Below, one piece after another: positions 31,118-40,099 of a DNA stretch of 64,000 nt. Numbering within the stretch: the first letter of the stretch is position 1; each line of letters starts with the position of its first letter. The translations under genes were made by a program, and so were the position numbers. The DNA is taken from NCBI GenBank assembly GCA_014529385.2, contig CM043967.1, positions 83,520,278 to 83,584,277 of the forward strand, read 5' to 3'. Below the pieces are notes generated by a model, which made no database searches, had not been told where the DNA came from, and saw only the letters and a program-made list of their open reading frames with translations. Source of the stretch: Adiantum capillus-veneris (taxonomy: Eukaryota > Streptophyta > Polypodiopsida > Polypodiales > Pteridaceae).

Positions 31118-32704
31118 TTGATGAAGGGTTTTAAAGCAACACGGGTACAACACATTGTGAGAACTCATAACAAGGAAGCAGACTTACTCGCAAATGAAAA
31201 GCTTCAAATGGCGGTAGGAGGTGTGAAACTATATGAACCCAAATATAAAGGTCAAGAGGAGCTAAAAGACATTATCTTCTTTCTACAAGCAGGTGAGTGT
31301 CCCAAACACTTAGACAAGGTGCAAAGACATAGACTAGTTAAGAAGGCCACACCTTACCAGTTGATCGGGGATGATTTATATCACAAAGGGAAAGATTTGG
31401 TCTTGAGGAGAGTACCAGGTGTGCAAGAGATAGAGAAAATTCTTCTTTCATGTCATGATGATGTTTGTGGTGGTCACTTTTCTCAAGATATTACAAGTAG
31501 GAAGATTTTACAAGCAGGGTTTATTTGGCCGAGCTTACATCGTGATGTCCAATATTGGTGTAAGGCATGTAAGCCATGCCAAATTGCTGGGGATAGACGA
31601 CTAACATATGAGCCTCGAGTCCCAATAATATCTTATGGCCCTTTTGAAAAGTGGGGTGTGGATGCAATAGGTCCCCTACCTCGTACTTCTACAGGGAAGG
31701 TTTTCATCATCATGGGTGTTGACTACATGACACGATGGGCGAAAGGAACAAGCACAACCCAAATCACAGCTGAAGAGGTATCAAAGTTTATTTTTGACCA
31801 TATTTATAGTAGGTTTGGAACACCCCTAGAAATCTTATCAGATCGAGGCCCGGGTTTTAGGGATGACCTTCTGAATGATCTCTTGAGGAGGTTAAAAGTG
31901 AAACACCTGCATTCCACACCCTACTATCCTCAATGCAATGGATTGGTGGAAAAAGTGAATGGAATGATATGTAAGATCATTTCTAAGCAGGAGGTTGTGG
32001 ACCGGCCTAATGATTGGGATCACCATTTGACGGCTGCTCTTTGGGCGTATAGGACATCTTTCAAGGTGTCTACCCCATTCACCCCTTTTCATCTAGTTTA
32101 TGGACATGAGGCACTTCTCCCCATTGAGGTAGAGCTCTCAAGCTTGCGCGTTCTCGCAAGAGTGGCAAAAAAACCAAAAGAGGTTCTACATGAAAGGATC
32201 TTAGATCTCCAACGACTTGAGCTAGATAGAGAAGAGTCCATTGATCACTACATCACCAAAGCAACAAGCCAAAGGGACAAAATCAACAAGAAGCACAAGG
32301 TGAAAGGAATGAAGGAAGGTATGTTGGTTCTTTGCTATGATAACCAACTTGATACTCGACTTGACAAAAAGTTTTTGCAAAGATGGGAGGGACCTTTCAT
32401 GATAAAAACAAAGTTTGGGAATGGTAGTTACAGATTAGCAGATTTATCAGGAAAACTCCACAAGACCAGAGTCAATGGATGGAGATTAAAGCCCTACTTT
32501 CAACGTATCAATCCGTTGATAGGAAGTCATCTGCCTACATCGTCTAAGCTCCAAATTGGCATGGCTCCCTTCGGCTTGGCAAATGCTCCACCTATTTTTA
32601 AAGCTTTGATGTGCAAAGAAGAACCAGCCTTGGAATCTGAACATACCCAAGGCAACCCTCCCATCTCCGATTTATGGGATTCAGGTAATAAAAAGCAGAT
32701 CTAA
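31118..32704 (+). CDS. pol: T1 Pol, C-terminal part: end of second RNase H and integrase
   Basis: Same frame as the upstream ORF; only TAA (30998) and TAG (31097) separate them, so both look like point nonsense changes in one polyprotein of about 1780 codons. It holds the last RNase H residues (N-K-E-A-D-L-L-A), an HHCC zinc domain (GGHFSQD...CKACKPCQ), and an integrase core with Asp codons at 31661 (WGVDAIGP) and 31841 (ILSDRGPGF) and Glu at 31949 (GLVEKVNGM), DD35E spacing. The C-terminal module is RWEGPFMIKTKFGNGSYRLA to VNGWRLKPYFQ. No chromodomain follows, as expected outside the chromoviruses. Confidence 0.92.
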   Translation: MMKGFKATRVQHIVRTHNKEADLLANEKLQMAVGGVKLYEPKYKGQEELKDIIFFLQAGECPKHLDKVQRHRLVKKATPYQLIGDDLYHKGKDLVLRRVPGVQEIEKILLSCHDDVCGGHFSQDITSRKILQAGFIWPSLHRDVQYWCKACKPCQIAGDRRLTYEPRVPIISYGPFEKWGVDAIGPLPRTSTGKVFIIMGVDYMTRWAKGTSTTQITAEEVSKFIFDHIYSRFGTPLEILSDRGPGFRDDLLNDLLRRLKVKHLHSTPYYPQCNGLVEKVNGMICKIISKQEVVDRPNDWDHHLTAALWAYRTSFKVSTPFTPFHLVYGHEALLPIEVELSSLRVLARVAKKPKEVLHERILDLQRLELDREESIDHYITKATSQRDKINKKHKVKGMKEGMLVLCYDNQLDTRLDKKFLQRWEGPFMIKTKFGNGSYRLADLSGKLHKTRVNGWRLKPYFQRINPLIGSHLPTSSKLQIGMAPFGLANAPPIFKALMCKEEPALESEHTQGNPPISDLWDSGNKKQI

Positions 32705-32840
32705 TGGAGTAAAAGAGTGCATGACACTCCTCCTATTGAAAAAAAAAAAGTGGAAAAGGAAAAATGACAAAAAAAGAGAAAAAAAAGAAGAAGAAAAAGA
32801 AAGACAACCGTCCTCCTAAAGATATGAATATCTCTAGGCT

Positions 32841-32856
32841 TGGGGGAGGGCTAATA
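32841..32856 (+). promoter_or_regulatory. T1 polypurine tract
   Basis: TGGGGGAGGGCTAATA directly precedes the 3' LTR start TGAGTGG. It shares the core GGGGAGGGCTAA with T2 and T3. An A/G-rich spacer (32740-32810) lies upstream. Confidence 0.75.
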
Positions 32857-33038
32857 TGAGTGGCATAAAATGGTAACCATCTTTTTGCAACATTTTTCAG
32901 CCTACTCAACGTCCTCTTCCTCATATGTGTATATATTTTTCTACGCTATTAAGTTATCTAGAGTAAATTCCCCCTCTTCGTTTAACCTTTGTGGTGACAC
33001 ATACATTGTACTCTTCCCAAAAATGTCACCTTAGTCAT
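32857..33038 (+). mobile_element. T1 3' LTR, left piece
   Basis: The first 182 bp of the LTR match 24640-24821 with one difference. It ends with TCAT (33035-33038), the target duplication made by T2. Confidence 0.9.
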
Positions 33039-34609
33039 TGATGGGGGCTTTTCACAAGCCAAGCTCCCATACCCCTCTTCTCTCGTCCCCACCCCATGAA
33101 AACCTCCTCTTAGGGAGGGAGTGATAAAAGGCATTGGAAAAGTAAGGAAAAAATAAAGTATGATTATGTAAATATATGAGAAAGGTAAAATAGGCCACCT
33201 CATGCCTGCGGGGCAGCCCATCCCCACCTTGCCTCCTTTTTCTTCACTGATGCCCCGCCGTGTGTTCCTTTTCCTCTCCTCCACTCAAAAGGTCAACCCC
33301 CTCTCTGTTCCCCTTGTCCTTTCTCCTTTCTCTCTCCCCTCAAGCTACCCCACCTCTCACCAATAATGCATTCTAACTCACCAATAATGCACCCTAACTC
33401 ACATGCACCTTACCCTATCTTCCAAAATAGTATACCCCACCCCCTCTTTCTCTCTCCTATCATATCCCATGACCCAAATATCGCCCTCTCTCTCTAAAGG
33501 GCGCCATATCTCTTGTCTTGTAGCTAAATAACCTTTCCCACACTCACACACACTCAGTTTCACTGAAAAAGGTGCCCACAGACCCATCCCCACCCAGTGG
33601 TTACCTGATTTTTCTTGTGTTCACACACATCTGCACACAGATTCACCTTTGAACACACTCCCCTCTCTCCCCTCTTGTAATTACTTTATTCTCCATGTCA
33701 CCTCTCACTTTTTTTCATCAACCCATCTCTCTCTCTTAGTCTCTTTCTCTTAGTCTCTCTCTCATGAGACTGCTGTTCTGGCACATATACACACAGCCAG
33801 ACAAGTAGGGCCCACAATCACATGGCCTATGTAGATAATGATTTCTTCATTTCTAAATTCTAGAATTTCTCCCCCCTCCTCCCCTATATAAAGAGGGGTC
33901 ACCATCACACTAAACACACACACAACATCACCAAAGAACACACTATGCACGGTGTGTGCCTAGTGCACACACACACACCCACACCATCACCATCACCGCA
34001 ATCACCATGCTTGTCTTGAGCATGACCTCTACACCCTTGGCTATGGAAGATGAAGGGCAACTAAATGAAGGATGATGGCCATAATCCTCGTGCGAGTCTT
34101 CGCCATCAACTCCCACCTATCCGCCATGTGCTCTACCACTCTCTCCCTTCTCATTCCCCTACCCTATGCTCCCCATTTAATCGCCTAATTCTCTAAATAA
34201 AGCTAGAGGTTTTGTGAGTATGTTTTCTTGCAATGTTTTGCCCATGTGAGGTGTGCGGAATCGCCCACCTAGTCTTGTGTTTTGGAGTGAGCTTGTGTAT
34301 GTGTGAAGGGTGTGCGGACTCGCCATCCTTTTGTGATGCCTAAGTACTAAGACGCTATACCCCCTCCCTCACACTCTCTCTCCCTCTCTCTCCCACTTGA
34401 TCTCATTCCCTTTCCTTTTCATCATTACTCCCAAGCATCCATCTCTCTTGGATGAAAACTTTGTTATGGTGGTGTGTTGTTTGCGTCCTAGCCGCTGAAG
34501 CTAGGTGGTGCCCCCCGTGTTTGCTTTACCATGATAGGCTCGAGGCGCGCCATTCGCTCCCCGGTGTTTTAGAGGCCGTCGGGGTTCGGGGTTCGCTTTG
34601 CTCCAATCA
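33039..34609 (+). mobile_element. T2 5' LTR (1571 bp)
   Basis: Starts TGATGGGGGC and ends CCAATCA. It contains TATATAAA at 33885-33892 and CTAGGTGGTGCCCC near 34500, a phrase shared with the T1 and T3 LTR ends. It is CT- and CA-rich downstream of the TATA box. Confidence 0.9.
33885..33892 (+). promoter_or_regulatory. T2 LTR TATA box
   Basis: TATATAAA in the context CCCCTATATAAAGAGG, repeated at 39351-39358 in the 3' LTR. Transcription would start about 30 bp downstream, near CACACTAAACACAC. Confidence 0.65.
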
Positions 34610-34611
34610 TT

Positions 34612-34625
34612 TGGTGCCCCCAAGG
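34612..34625 (+). promoter_or_regulatory. T2 primer-binding site
   Basis: TGGTGCCCCCAAGG begins 2 nt after the 5' LTR end and matches the T1 site TGGTACCCCCACGG at 12 of 14 positions. The tRNA was not identified. Confidence 0.6.
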
Positions 34626-34684
34626 AGGAGGGATTTCTAAGACCCTTCAGTTTACAATGCTGAAAGTGTTGCCCACTATCAATC

Positions 34685-34942
34685 ATGGATGAATGGTTGA
34701 AGGAATTTTTTAATTGGAGGACGGAAGAAGAAGAGACGAAGGAGGCACTAGCTGCATTCATTGAGGTGCTACTGCCAGGCTGCAGTGTCGTCAGCATTCA
34801 AGAGGTAAATTCTCCATCTCGTGTCGCTCGTTCTAACTATAAATTGAGAGCATCAGGTGGGAGGTCGGTGAAGTGCCATCACTGTTGTCAACCAAGGCAC
34901 ACTGTCAATGAGTGCCAGCAACGAAGGCAGCGAAAGAGCTGA
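34685..34942 (+). CDS. T2 ORF1 with CCHC zinc knuckle
   Basis: ATG at 34685, 85 codons. It begins with an acidic, probably helical stretch (MDEWLKEFFNWRTEEEETKE) and ends with CHHCCQPRHTVNEC, a full CX2CX4HX4C knuckle, followed by a basic tail. It lies 5' of gag, so T2 has two knuckle proteins, and this one is complete whereas the gag knuckle has lost a Cys. Ogre-type Tat elements are known to carry an extra ORF here. Role presumably RNA binding. Confidence 0.55.
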   Translation: MDEWLKEFFNWRTEEEETKEALAAFIEVLLPGCSVVSIQEVNSPSRVARSNYKLRASGGRSVKCHHCCQPRHTVNECQQRRQRKS

Positions 34943-35113
34943 AGTCATCTACATCGACATTCATCGCAAAGAAGTCATTCACATCAAGGAAGGGAAGAAA
35001 ACGGTGAGACCTCTTTTCCCTAAAGAAACTACAGTCAAAGTTATAACTCCAAAGTGGCCTAAAGGGGCTGCTCGAGCCAAAGGCAAGGAGAAGATAAGCC
35101 AGTTTGGAAACAC

Positions 35114-35614
35114 ATGACCCCAAAGGGAGAAGCATCTGGCCAAGCAAGTGCTTCAAGCTCAGAAAGCTGGGTTGTACCCAGTTTGCCAAAGAGAAAGTCA
35201 TCCGAAGCTAAGCGGCGAAAGGTCGCCTACCGATTTGCACGACGCATGCGAGTGCTACCAATCCACTTCGACAATCCGAAAGAAGAAGTGGTAAGAAGAT
35301 TCCCATGTCCTAGAGAAGAGTGGTTCGGCTACTGCTCTCGCTGTTTTGGAAAGAGAGTGGAGGATCTTCCTCCTCTCCCTGTACAACTTATCCTGAAGAA
35401 GCTCTCTACCACGGGAGAAACCCAGTGGGCTGGGGACGAGTTGCAACTGAATGGAGTAGAATTAATGCAACACGCCGACTACGGAAATTACCTGCAATTG
35501 TTGTTAGCCAAGAGGTTGGGAGTGGTCAGACGCGTCGCCATCACCCCGTACGTGCTAAGCAATGAAGGAAAGGTAGAGCCCATGAAAGGCGACGACCTCT
35601 TGTGGATGTTCTGA
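35114..35614 (+). CDS. T2 ORF of unknown function, 166 codons
   Basis: ATG at 35114 to a stop at 35614. The N-terminus is Ser/Lys-rich (SSESWVVPSLPKRKSSEAKR, a possible nuclear targeting signal). Then comes an R-rich helix, FPCPREEWFGYCSRC (one C-x-x-C pair), and a helical C-terminus (DYGNYLQLLLAKRLGVVRRV). A shorter frame before it (34908-35117) is Lys-rich and may be joined to it. I recognise no domain; it lies between ORF1 and the small s-type ORF. T1 has no counterpart. Confidence 0.45.
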   Translation: MTPKGEASGQASASSSESWVVPSLPKRKSSEAKRRKVAYRFARRMRVLPIHFDNPKEEVVRRFPCPREEWFGYCSRCFGKRVEDLPPLPVQLILKKLSTTGETQWAGDELQLNGVELMQHADYGNYLQLLLAKRLGVVRRVAITPYVLSNEGKVEPMKGDDLLWMF

Positions 35615-35669
35615 CTCATCAACACTGGCACGATAAGAGTATAAGTAAGTATTTCATCCTTTGTGCATG

Positions 35670-35882
35670 ATGGAAAACGGGCCAACGGCATTCCCGTTCA
35701 GATTCTTTCAGCATATGCATGTGAATATCTATGTAGATAGGAAAGTCTTCTACCAACAGAAGATCGTACACCTATTCGGTGCGGCGGTACTAGGAGAAAT
35801 CCTCAATTCCCCGCACCCTATCATTCTCCCCATATTAGATTACCATCATTCCTTTAATGTTTCTATCTTTATCTGGTTTTAA
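35670..35882 (+). CDS. small s-type ORF of T2 (70 codons)
   Basis: ATG at 35670 (MENG, aligned with MNNG of T1 s1; another ATG one codon earlier). Same length as T1 s1 and clearly homologous: shared R-F/H-F-x-Q-H, N-I/L-x-V-D-R-K-V-F, FGA, L-x-EIL, S-P-x-P-IILPI, Y and VSIFIWF. DNA is also similar (GTAGATAGRAAAGTCTT). It is followed after 111 bp by the gag ATG, the same arrangement as in T1. Function unknown. Confidence 0.65.
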   Translation: MENGPTAFPFRFFQHMHVNIYVDRKVFYQQKIVHLFGAAVLGEILNSPHPIILPILDYHHSFNVSIFIWF

Positions 35883-35993
35883 CCTATCCACCCACCCTTG
35901 TAAAAAAGCTGCTATGAGCCGCACTGTTAATGTAATGTTAAAAAAAAAGAAAAAAAAGAAAAAAAGAGGTTTGTAATTTCTTGAGTCACTACC

Positions 35994-37421
35994 ATGGCAA
36001 GTGTTTCTTTCCCCAAGTTCAGTGGAAAGAAGGGAGAGGATCTCACCACCGGCTTTTTGGATGATTTCGACATTGCTTGTATAGTCTCCAACAAAGATGA
36101 CGATGCTTCACGACTTAGAATTTTTCCTCTACTGATGACAGTAGAGGCCAAGTCTTGGTATAATTCATTGCCCCAGGCCACCAAGAATGCATGGGATGTG
36201 TTAATGGCTACTTTTGTAAAGAGGTTTGGTGGAGGCACAACCTCGGAGAGGCTATGGCAGTTACTGACAGAATTAAAGTAGGGAGGCCTGCTGGAGTATG
36301 TCACCTACGAGTCCAAATTTGTGGATTTATGGGAGAGATGGGTTGCCTCGCTGGAGGAAGGTGAAGGAGCGCTTAATTTCCTAAAGAAGGACCGTTTCAT
36401 TGCTGGTCTATGGTCGCCGCTTAGAGAGAAGGTGAAGGGAAGGTTTCCTGCAACATATGAGTTGGCAGTCGAAGTAGCTCGCCTTAAAGACAAGAAGCTA
36501 TGCATGCAAGCAAGAGTAAACGAGTCAGAGGAAACAAGCTCGATACAACCAACCCCAGTGACTGCAACAGCCAATCATAGAGTCCAACCGCAGGAGGCAT
36601 CAGAAGAGCAAGACCTGCTGAGTCGTATCACCACCCAACTAGAGAGTTTATCTGTGCATCTGGTGCAGCAAGGGCATACACCTGGCAGGAACCCAGAACA
36701 AGGAAGAGGACAACGAAGGCAGAACCGAGAGTACCACTGTTACAACTACGGGGAAGATGGCCATGAAATGTACTACTGCCCACACCCGAGGAGGCAGAAT
36801 TTCAATAGAGGGGGGAGACAGAATCAGATCTCTCCACCAAGAGCAAGACCTCCGCCACTCAGGCAACCAATCCCACCTGTTCAAATCACACCACCAGCGG
36901 TGCAACCACAGCTGGCCACACCAATTCGACGCCAGTCACCAATGCAACCACCACCACAATCACCACTTACAATCATCCTACGCCCACCACCAATTGGTAC
37001 CCGCACACCAAGTATCATTGGTCTTGTAGAAGAGGTCAAGATGAGTGTAACAGAAGAAGGATCAAGTAAGAAGACTATTCAAAGAACTCATGCAGTGGAA
37101 CAAGAGGTTAAAGAATCAAAAGATGCTACCCAGGTGGGGGAGGTAAGTCAAGAAAATTGTGTTACAAATGTGAGTACATCTTTAACCTTGAATGAAATAG
37201 GCACCAAAGCGATGAATCGACAACATTGGGCAGTAAGGATAAGAAGGTGTAAAGTGTTGATTAGGCCTCGTCAGAGTAAGAGGAATGCAAAGGGCATGAA
37301 AGATATAAGAGAGGAGGAAGACCAGCCTGCTAGCAAGGCTTTGCAGAAGGTGGGCAACATATCAAGCAAAGGGGAGGGCTTTGAAAACAAAAGCCTGTGC
37401 ACCAGCATGGACCCAGTGTAG
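35994..37421 (+). pseudogene. gag: T2 gag with one in-frame stop
   Basis: ATG at 35994 (MASVSFPKFSGKKGEDLTT). The capsid region matches T1 gag (VEAKSWYNSLPQATKNAWDV, FVDLWERWVASLEEGEGALN, FLKKDRFIAGLWSPLREKVK). TAG at 36279-36281 interrupts the frame, which continues unchanged. The knuckle reads CYNYGEDGHEMYYC, where the second Cys is Tyr. A Pro/Gln-rich tail follows. The frame ends at 37421, and coding-like text continues in the +1 frame from about 37381, with a 41-bp overlap. No protease follows. Confidence 0.8.
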
Positions 37422-38079
37422 CAAGCTAAAGGAATCTTGCATCAAGGCAGTTTCACATGAGGACCATAACGAAGAGGTAAGTATGACTCAAGGTTTGGAG
37501 TTGGATATTTCTCCAGAGGCTTGGCAACTGAGCAAGAATTTATTGTGTAGTGTTATAGACTTAGAGATGGGTAATGCCTCTAGTCAACTGAAGGGTGTTA
37601 TAAACTTGGAGATGGGTAATGCCTCCAGTTTATGTGAGGGTGTTCAGAGTAAGTTTGATGATCAATATGCTGCCAACCTTTTAAGGATGTTCCAAAATCC
37701 TCCACGACACAGCATTGTGTTTGCATGGGATGCATCAGACCTATCCCTATGGCTAGCCGCTATAACATATAGAGAGAAGATCAGCATGGAGATAAGAGCA
37801 AAGGAGCCATGGATAGACAAAATCCTGATAGAATGCAAGAATGAAGACCTCCTTCGCAATTTGGTACAATTTTTTACAAATAATGCATCCTCTCTTTGGA
37901 GAAAGGTAAGTGGATTACACTTGTATTTAAGCCGCAAGGTAGGTGGCTTTCTATTAGCATCAGTAAAGGAAGCTGACATGTTTGAGCACACCCAAAAGAA
38001 GCATGATATGCTTGCAGTTTTTTCTAGTCATGGCAGTAAGCAGGATTCTGAAGACAACTTGAGCTCACCACACCAATAA
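37381..38079 (+). CDS. T2 unknown ORF after gag
   Basis: Open in the frame +1 to gag from 37381 (first ATG 37483) to TAA at 38077-38079. It contains a 15-residue-type tandem repeat (I-D/N-LEMGNASS, twice, DNA duplicates near 37551-37650), then FAWDASDLSLWLAAITYREK, WIDKILIECKNEDLLRNLVQ and SGLHLYLSRKVGGFLLASVK. No protease, RT or other known domain is visible. It may be reached by frameshift from gag or be a captured sequence. Confidence 0.4.
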   Translation: MKTKACAPAWTQCSKLKESCIKAVSHEDHNEEVSMTQGLELDISPEAWQLSKNLLCSVIDLEMGNASSQLKGVINLEMGNASSLCEGVQSKFDDQYAANLLRMFQNPPRHSIVFAWDASDLSLWLAAITYREKISMEIRAKEPWIDKILIECKNEDLLRNLVQFFTNNASSLWRKVSGLHLYLSRKVGGFLLASVKEADMFEHTQKKHDMLAVFSSHGSKQDSEDNLSSPHQ

Positions 38080-38091
38080 GGCGGCCATATA

Positions 38092-38490
38092 TGGTGGATT
38101 CTTGGTACAGTCTTGGGAATCATAATTTTCAGTTCTGTCTTTGCAGGAGCCAAGACGCTCATTTCCCCTCTCGCTACTGGTGGTTACAAATTTGGTCCAA
38201 TTTGGCATGCAAATTTTATTGTTCGGACACTGCAGACAATGATCCTATTTTTCACTTGGGATCCAGGAGGACACTGGCACAAAGTTCTGGAAGCCATGGG
38301 ATTCCCCTTTAATCAACCGACACTATTCCAAGGAACAAGTTATCACTCGGACCTGTTACAGATTCATGCATATCCCAGAAATCTCACCAATGGCCAAATT
38401 GAATGGCTAGTTCAGAAGGCAACTCGATATCGGATCCTACAGCTAAGCGGAAGAAGAAACAGAGCTAGAGACATGAATGCCTCTAGCCAA
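38092..38490 (+). CDS. T2 ORF with a predicted membrane segment (no ATG)
   Basis: Same frame as the upstream ORF, after its stop. It starts with an uninterrupted hydrophobic stretch (38092-38151, WILGTVLGIIIFSSVFAGA) able to span a membrane, then FGPIWHANFIVRTLQTMILF, HWHKVLEAMGF and a basic end (GRRNRARD) running into the polypurine tract. The open frame continues into the LTR to 38565. Position after gag and a membrane segment recall an envelope-like ORF, but there is no specific similarity; it could be a captured host exon. Confidence 0.3.
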
Positions 38491-38504
38491 AAGGGGAGGG
38501 CTAA
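38489..38504 (+). promoter_or_regulatory. T2 polypurine tract
   Basis: AAAAGGGGAGGGCTAA ends exactly at the 3' LTR start TGATGGGGGC. The core GGGGAGGGCTAA is shared with T1 and T3. Confidence 0.75.
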
Positions 38505-39840
38505 TGATGGGGGCTTTTCACAAGCCAAGCTCCCATACCCCTCTTCTCTCGTCCCCACCCCATGAAAACCTCCTCTTAGGGAGGGAGTGATAAAAGGCAT
38601 TGGAAAAGTAAGGAAAAAATAAAGTATGATTATGTAAATATATGAGAAAGGTAAAATAGGCCACCTCATGCCTGCGGGGCAGCCCATCCCCACCTTGCCT
38701 CCTTTTTCTTCACTGATGCCCCGCCGTGTGTTCCTTTTCCTCTCTTCCACTCAAAAGGTCAACCCCCTCTCTCTTACCCTTGTCCTTTCTCCTTTCTCTC
38801 TCCCCTCAAGCTACCCCACCTCTCACCAATAATGCATTCTAACTCACCAATAATGCACCCTAACTCACATGCACCTTACCCTATCTTCCAAAATAGTATA
38901 CCCCACCCCCTCTTTCTCTCTCCTATCATATCCCATGACCCAAATACCCCCCTCTCTCTCTAAAGGGCGCCATATCTCTTGTCTTGTAGCTAAATAACCT
39001 TTCCCACACTCACACACACTCAGTTTCACTGAAAAAGGTGCCCACAGACCCATCCCCACCCAGTGGTTACCTGATTTTTCTTGTGTTCACACACATCTGC
39101 ACACAGATTCACCTTTGAACACACTCCCCTCTCTCCCCTCTTGTAATTACTTTATTCTCCATGTCACCTCTCACTTTTTTTCATCAACCCATCTCTCTCT
39201 CTTAGTCTCTCTCTCTTAGTCTCTCTCTCATGAGACTGCTGTTCTGGCACATATACACACAGCCAGACAAGTGGGGCCCACAATCACATGGCCTATGTAG
39301 ATAATGATTTCTTCATTTCTAAATTCTAGAATTTCTCCCCCCTCCTCCCCTATATAAAGAGGGGTCACCATCACACTAAACACACACACAACATCACCAA
39401 AGAACACACTATGCACGGTGTGTGCCTAGTGCACACACACACACCCACACCATCACCATCACCGCAATCACCATGCTTGTCTTGAGCATGACCTCTACAC
39501 CCTTGGCTATGGAAGATGAAGGGCAACTAAATGAAGGATGATGGCCATAATCCTCGTGCGAGTCTTCGCCATCAACTCCCACCTATCCGCCATGTGCTCT
39601 ACCACTCTCTCCCTTCTCATTCCCCTACCCTATGCTCCCCATTTAATCGCCTAATTCTCTAAATAAAGCTAGAGGTTTTGTGAGTATGTTTTCTTACAAT
39701 GTTTTGCCCATGTGAGGTGTGCGGAATCGCCCACCTAGTCTTGTGTTTTGGAGTGAGCTTGTGTATGTGTGAAGGGTGTGCGGACTCGCCATCCTTTTGT
39801 GATGCCTAAGTACTAAGCCGCTATACCCCCTCCCCCCCCC

Positions 39841-39883
<43 letters not shown>

Positions 39884-40095
39884 TGATCTCATTCCCTTTC
39901 CTTTTCATCATTACTCCCAAGCATCCATCTCTCTTGGATAAAAACTTCGTTATGGTGGTGTGTTGTTTGCGTCCTAGCCGCTGAAGCTAGGTGGTGCCCC
40001 CCCTGTTTGCTTTACCATGACAGGATCGAGGCGCGCCATTCGGTCCCTGGTGTTTTAGAGGTCGTCGGGGTTCGGGGTTCGCTTTGTTCCCGTCA
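38505..40095 (+). mobile_element. T2 3' LTR (1591 bp)
   Basis: Nearly identical to 33039-34609. It is 20 bp longer, mainly because a CT array at 39841-39880 has expanded relative to the 5' copy. TATATAAA at 39351-39358. Confidence 0.9.
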
Positions 40096-40099
40096 TCAT

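Larger units (their letters stand above)
33039..40095 (+). mobile_element. T2: non-autonomous Tat-like LTR element with gag, nested in T1
   Basis: LTRs TGATGGGGGC...CA at 33039-34609 and 38505-40095; target duplication TCAT (33035-33038 and 40096-40099). The LTRs differ by roughly 1-1.5% by eye apart from an expanded CT array in the 3' copy. The internal 3.9 kb hold a CCHC ORF, a second ORF, the small s-type ORF, gag and a long ORF region of unknown function, but no protease, RT, RNase H or integrase motifs. Primer site and polypurine tract resemble T1, so trans-mobilisation by T1-like enzymes is likely. Confidence 0.9.

Noticed and set aside
37143-38146. Intron in T2: three AG|GTAAGT donors (37143, 37477, 37906) and a good acceptor (pyrimidines then CAG at 38146)
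   Set aside because: All three donors end an exon in phase 0, while the acceptor would enter the downstream ORF in another frame and hit a stop soon, so splicing would not produce the long protein.
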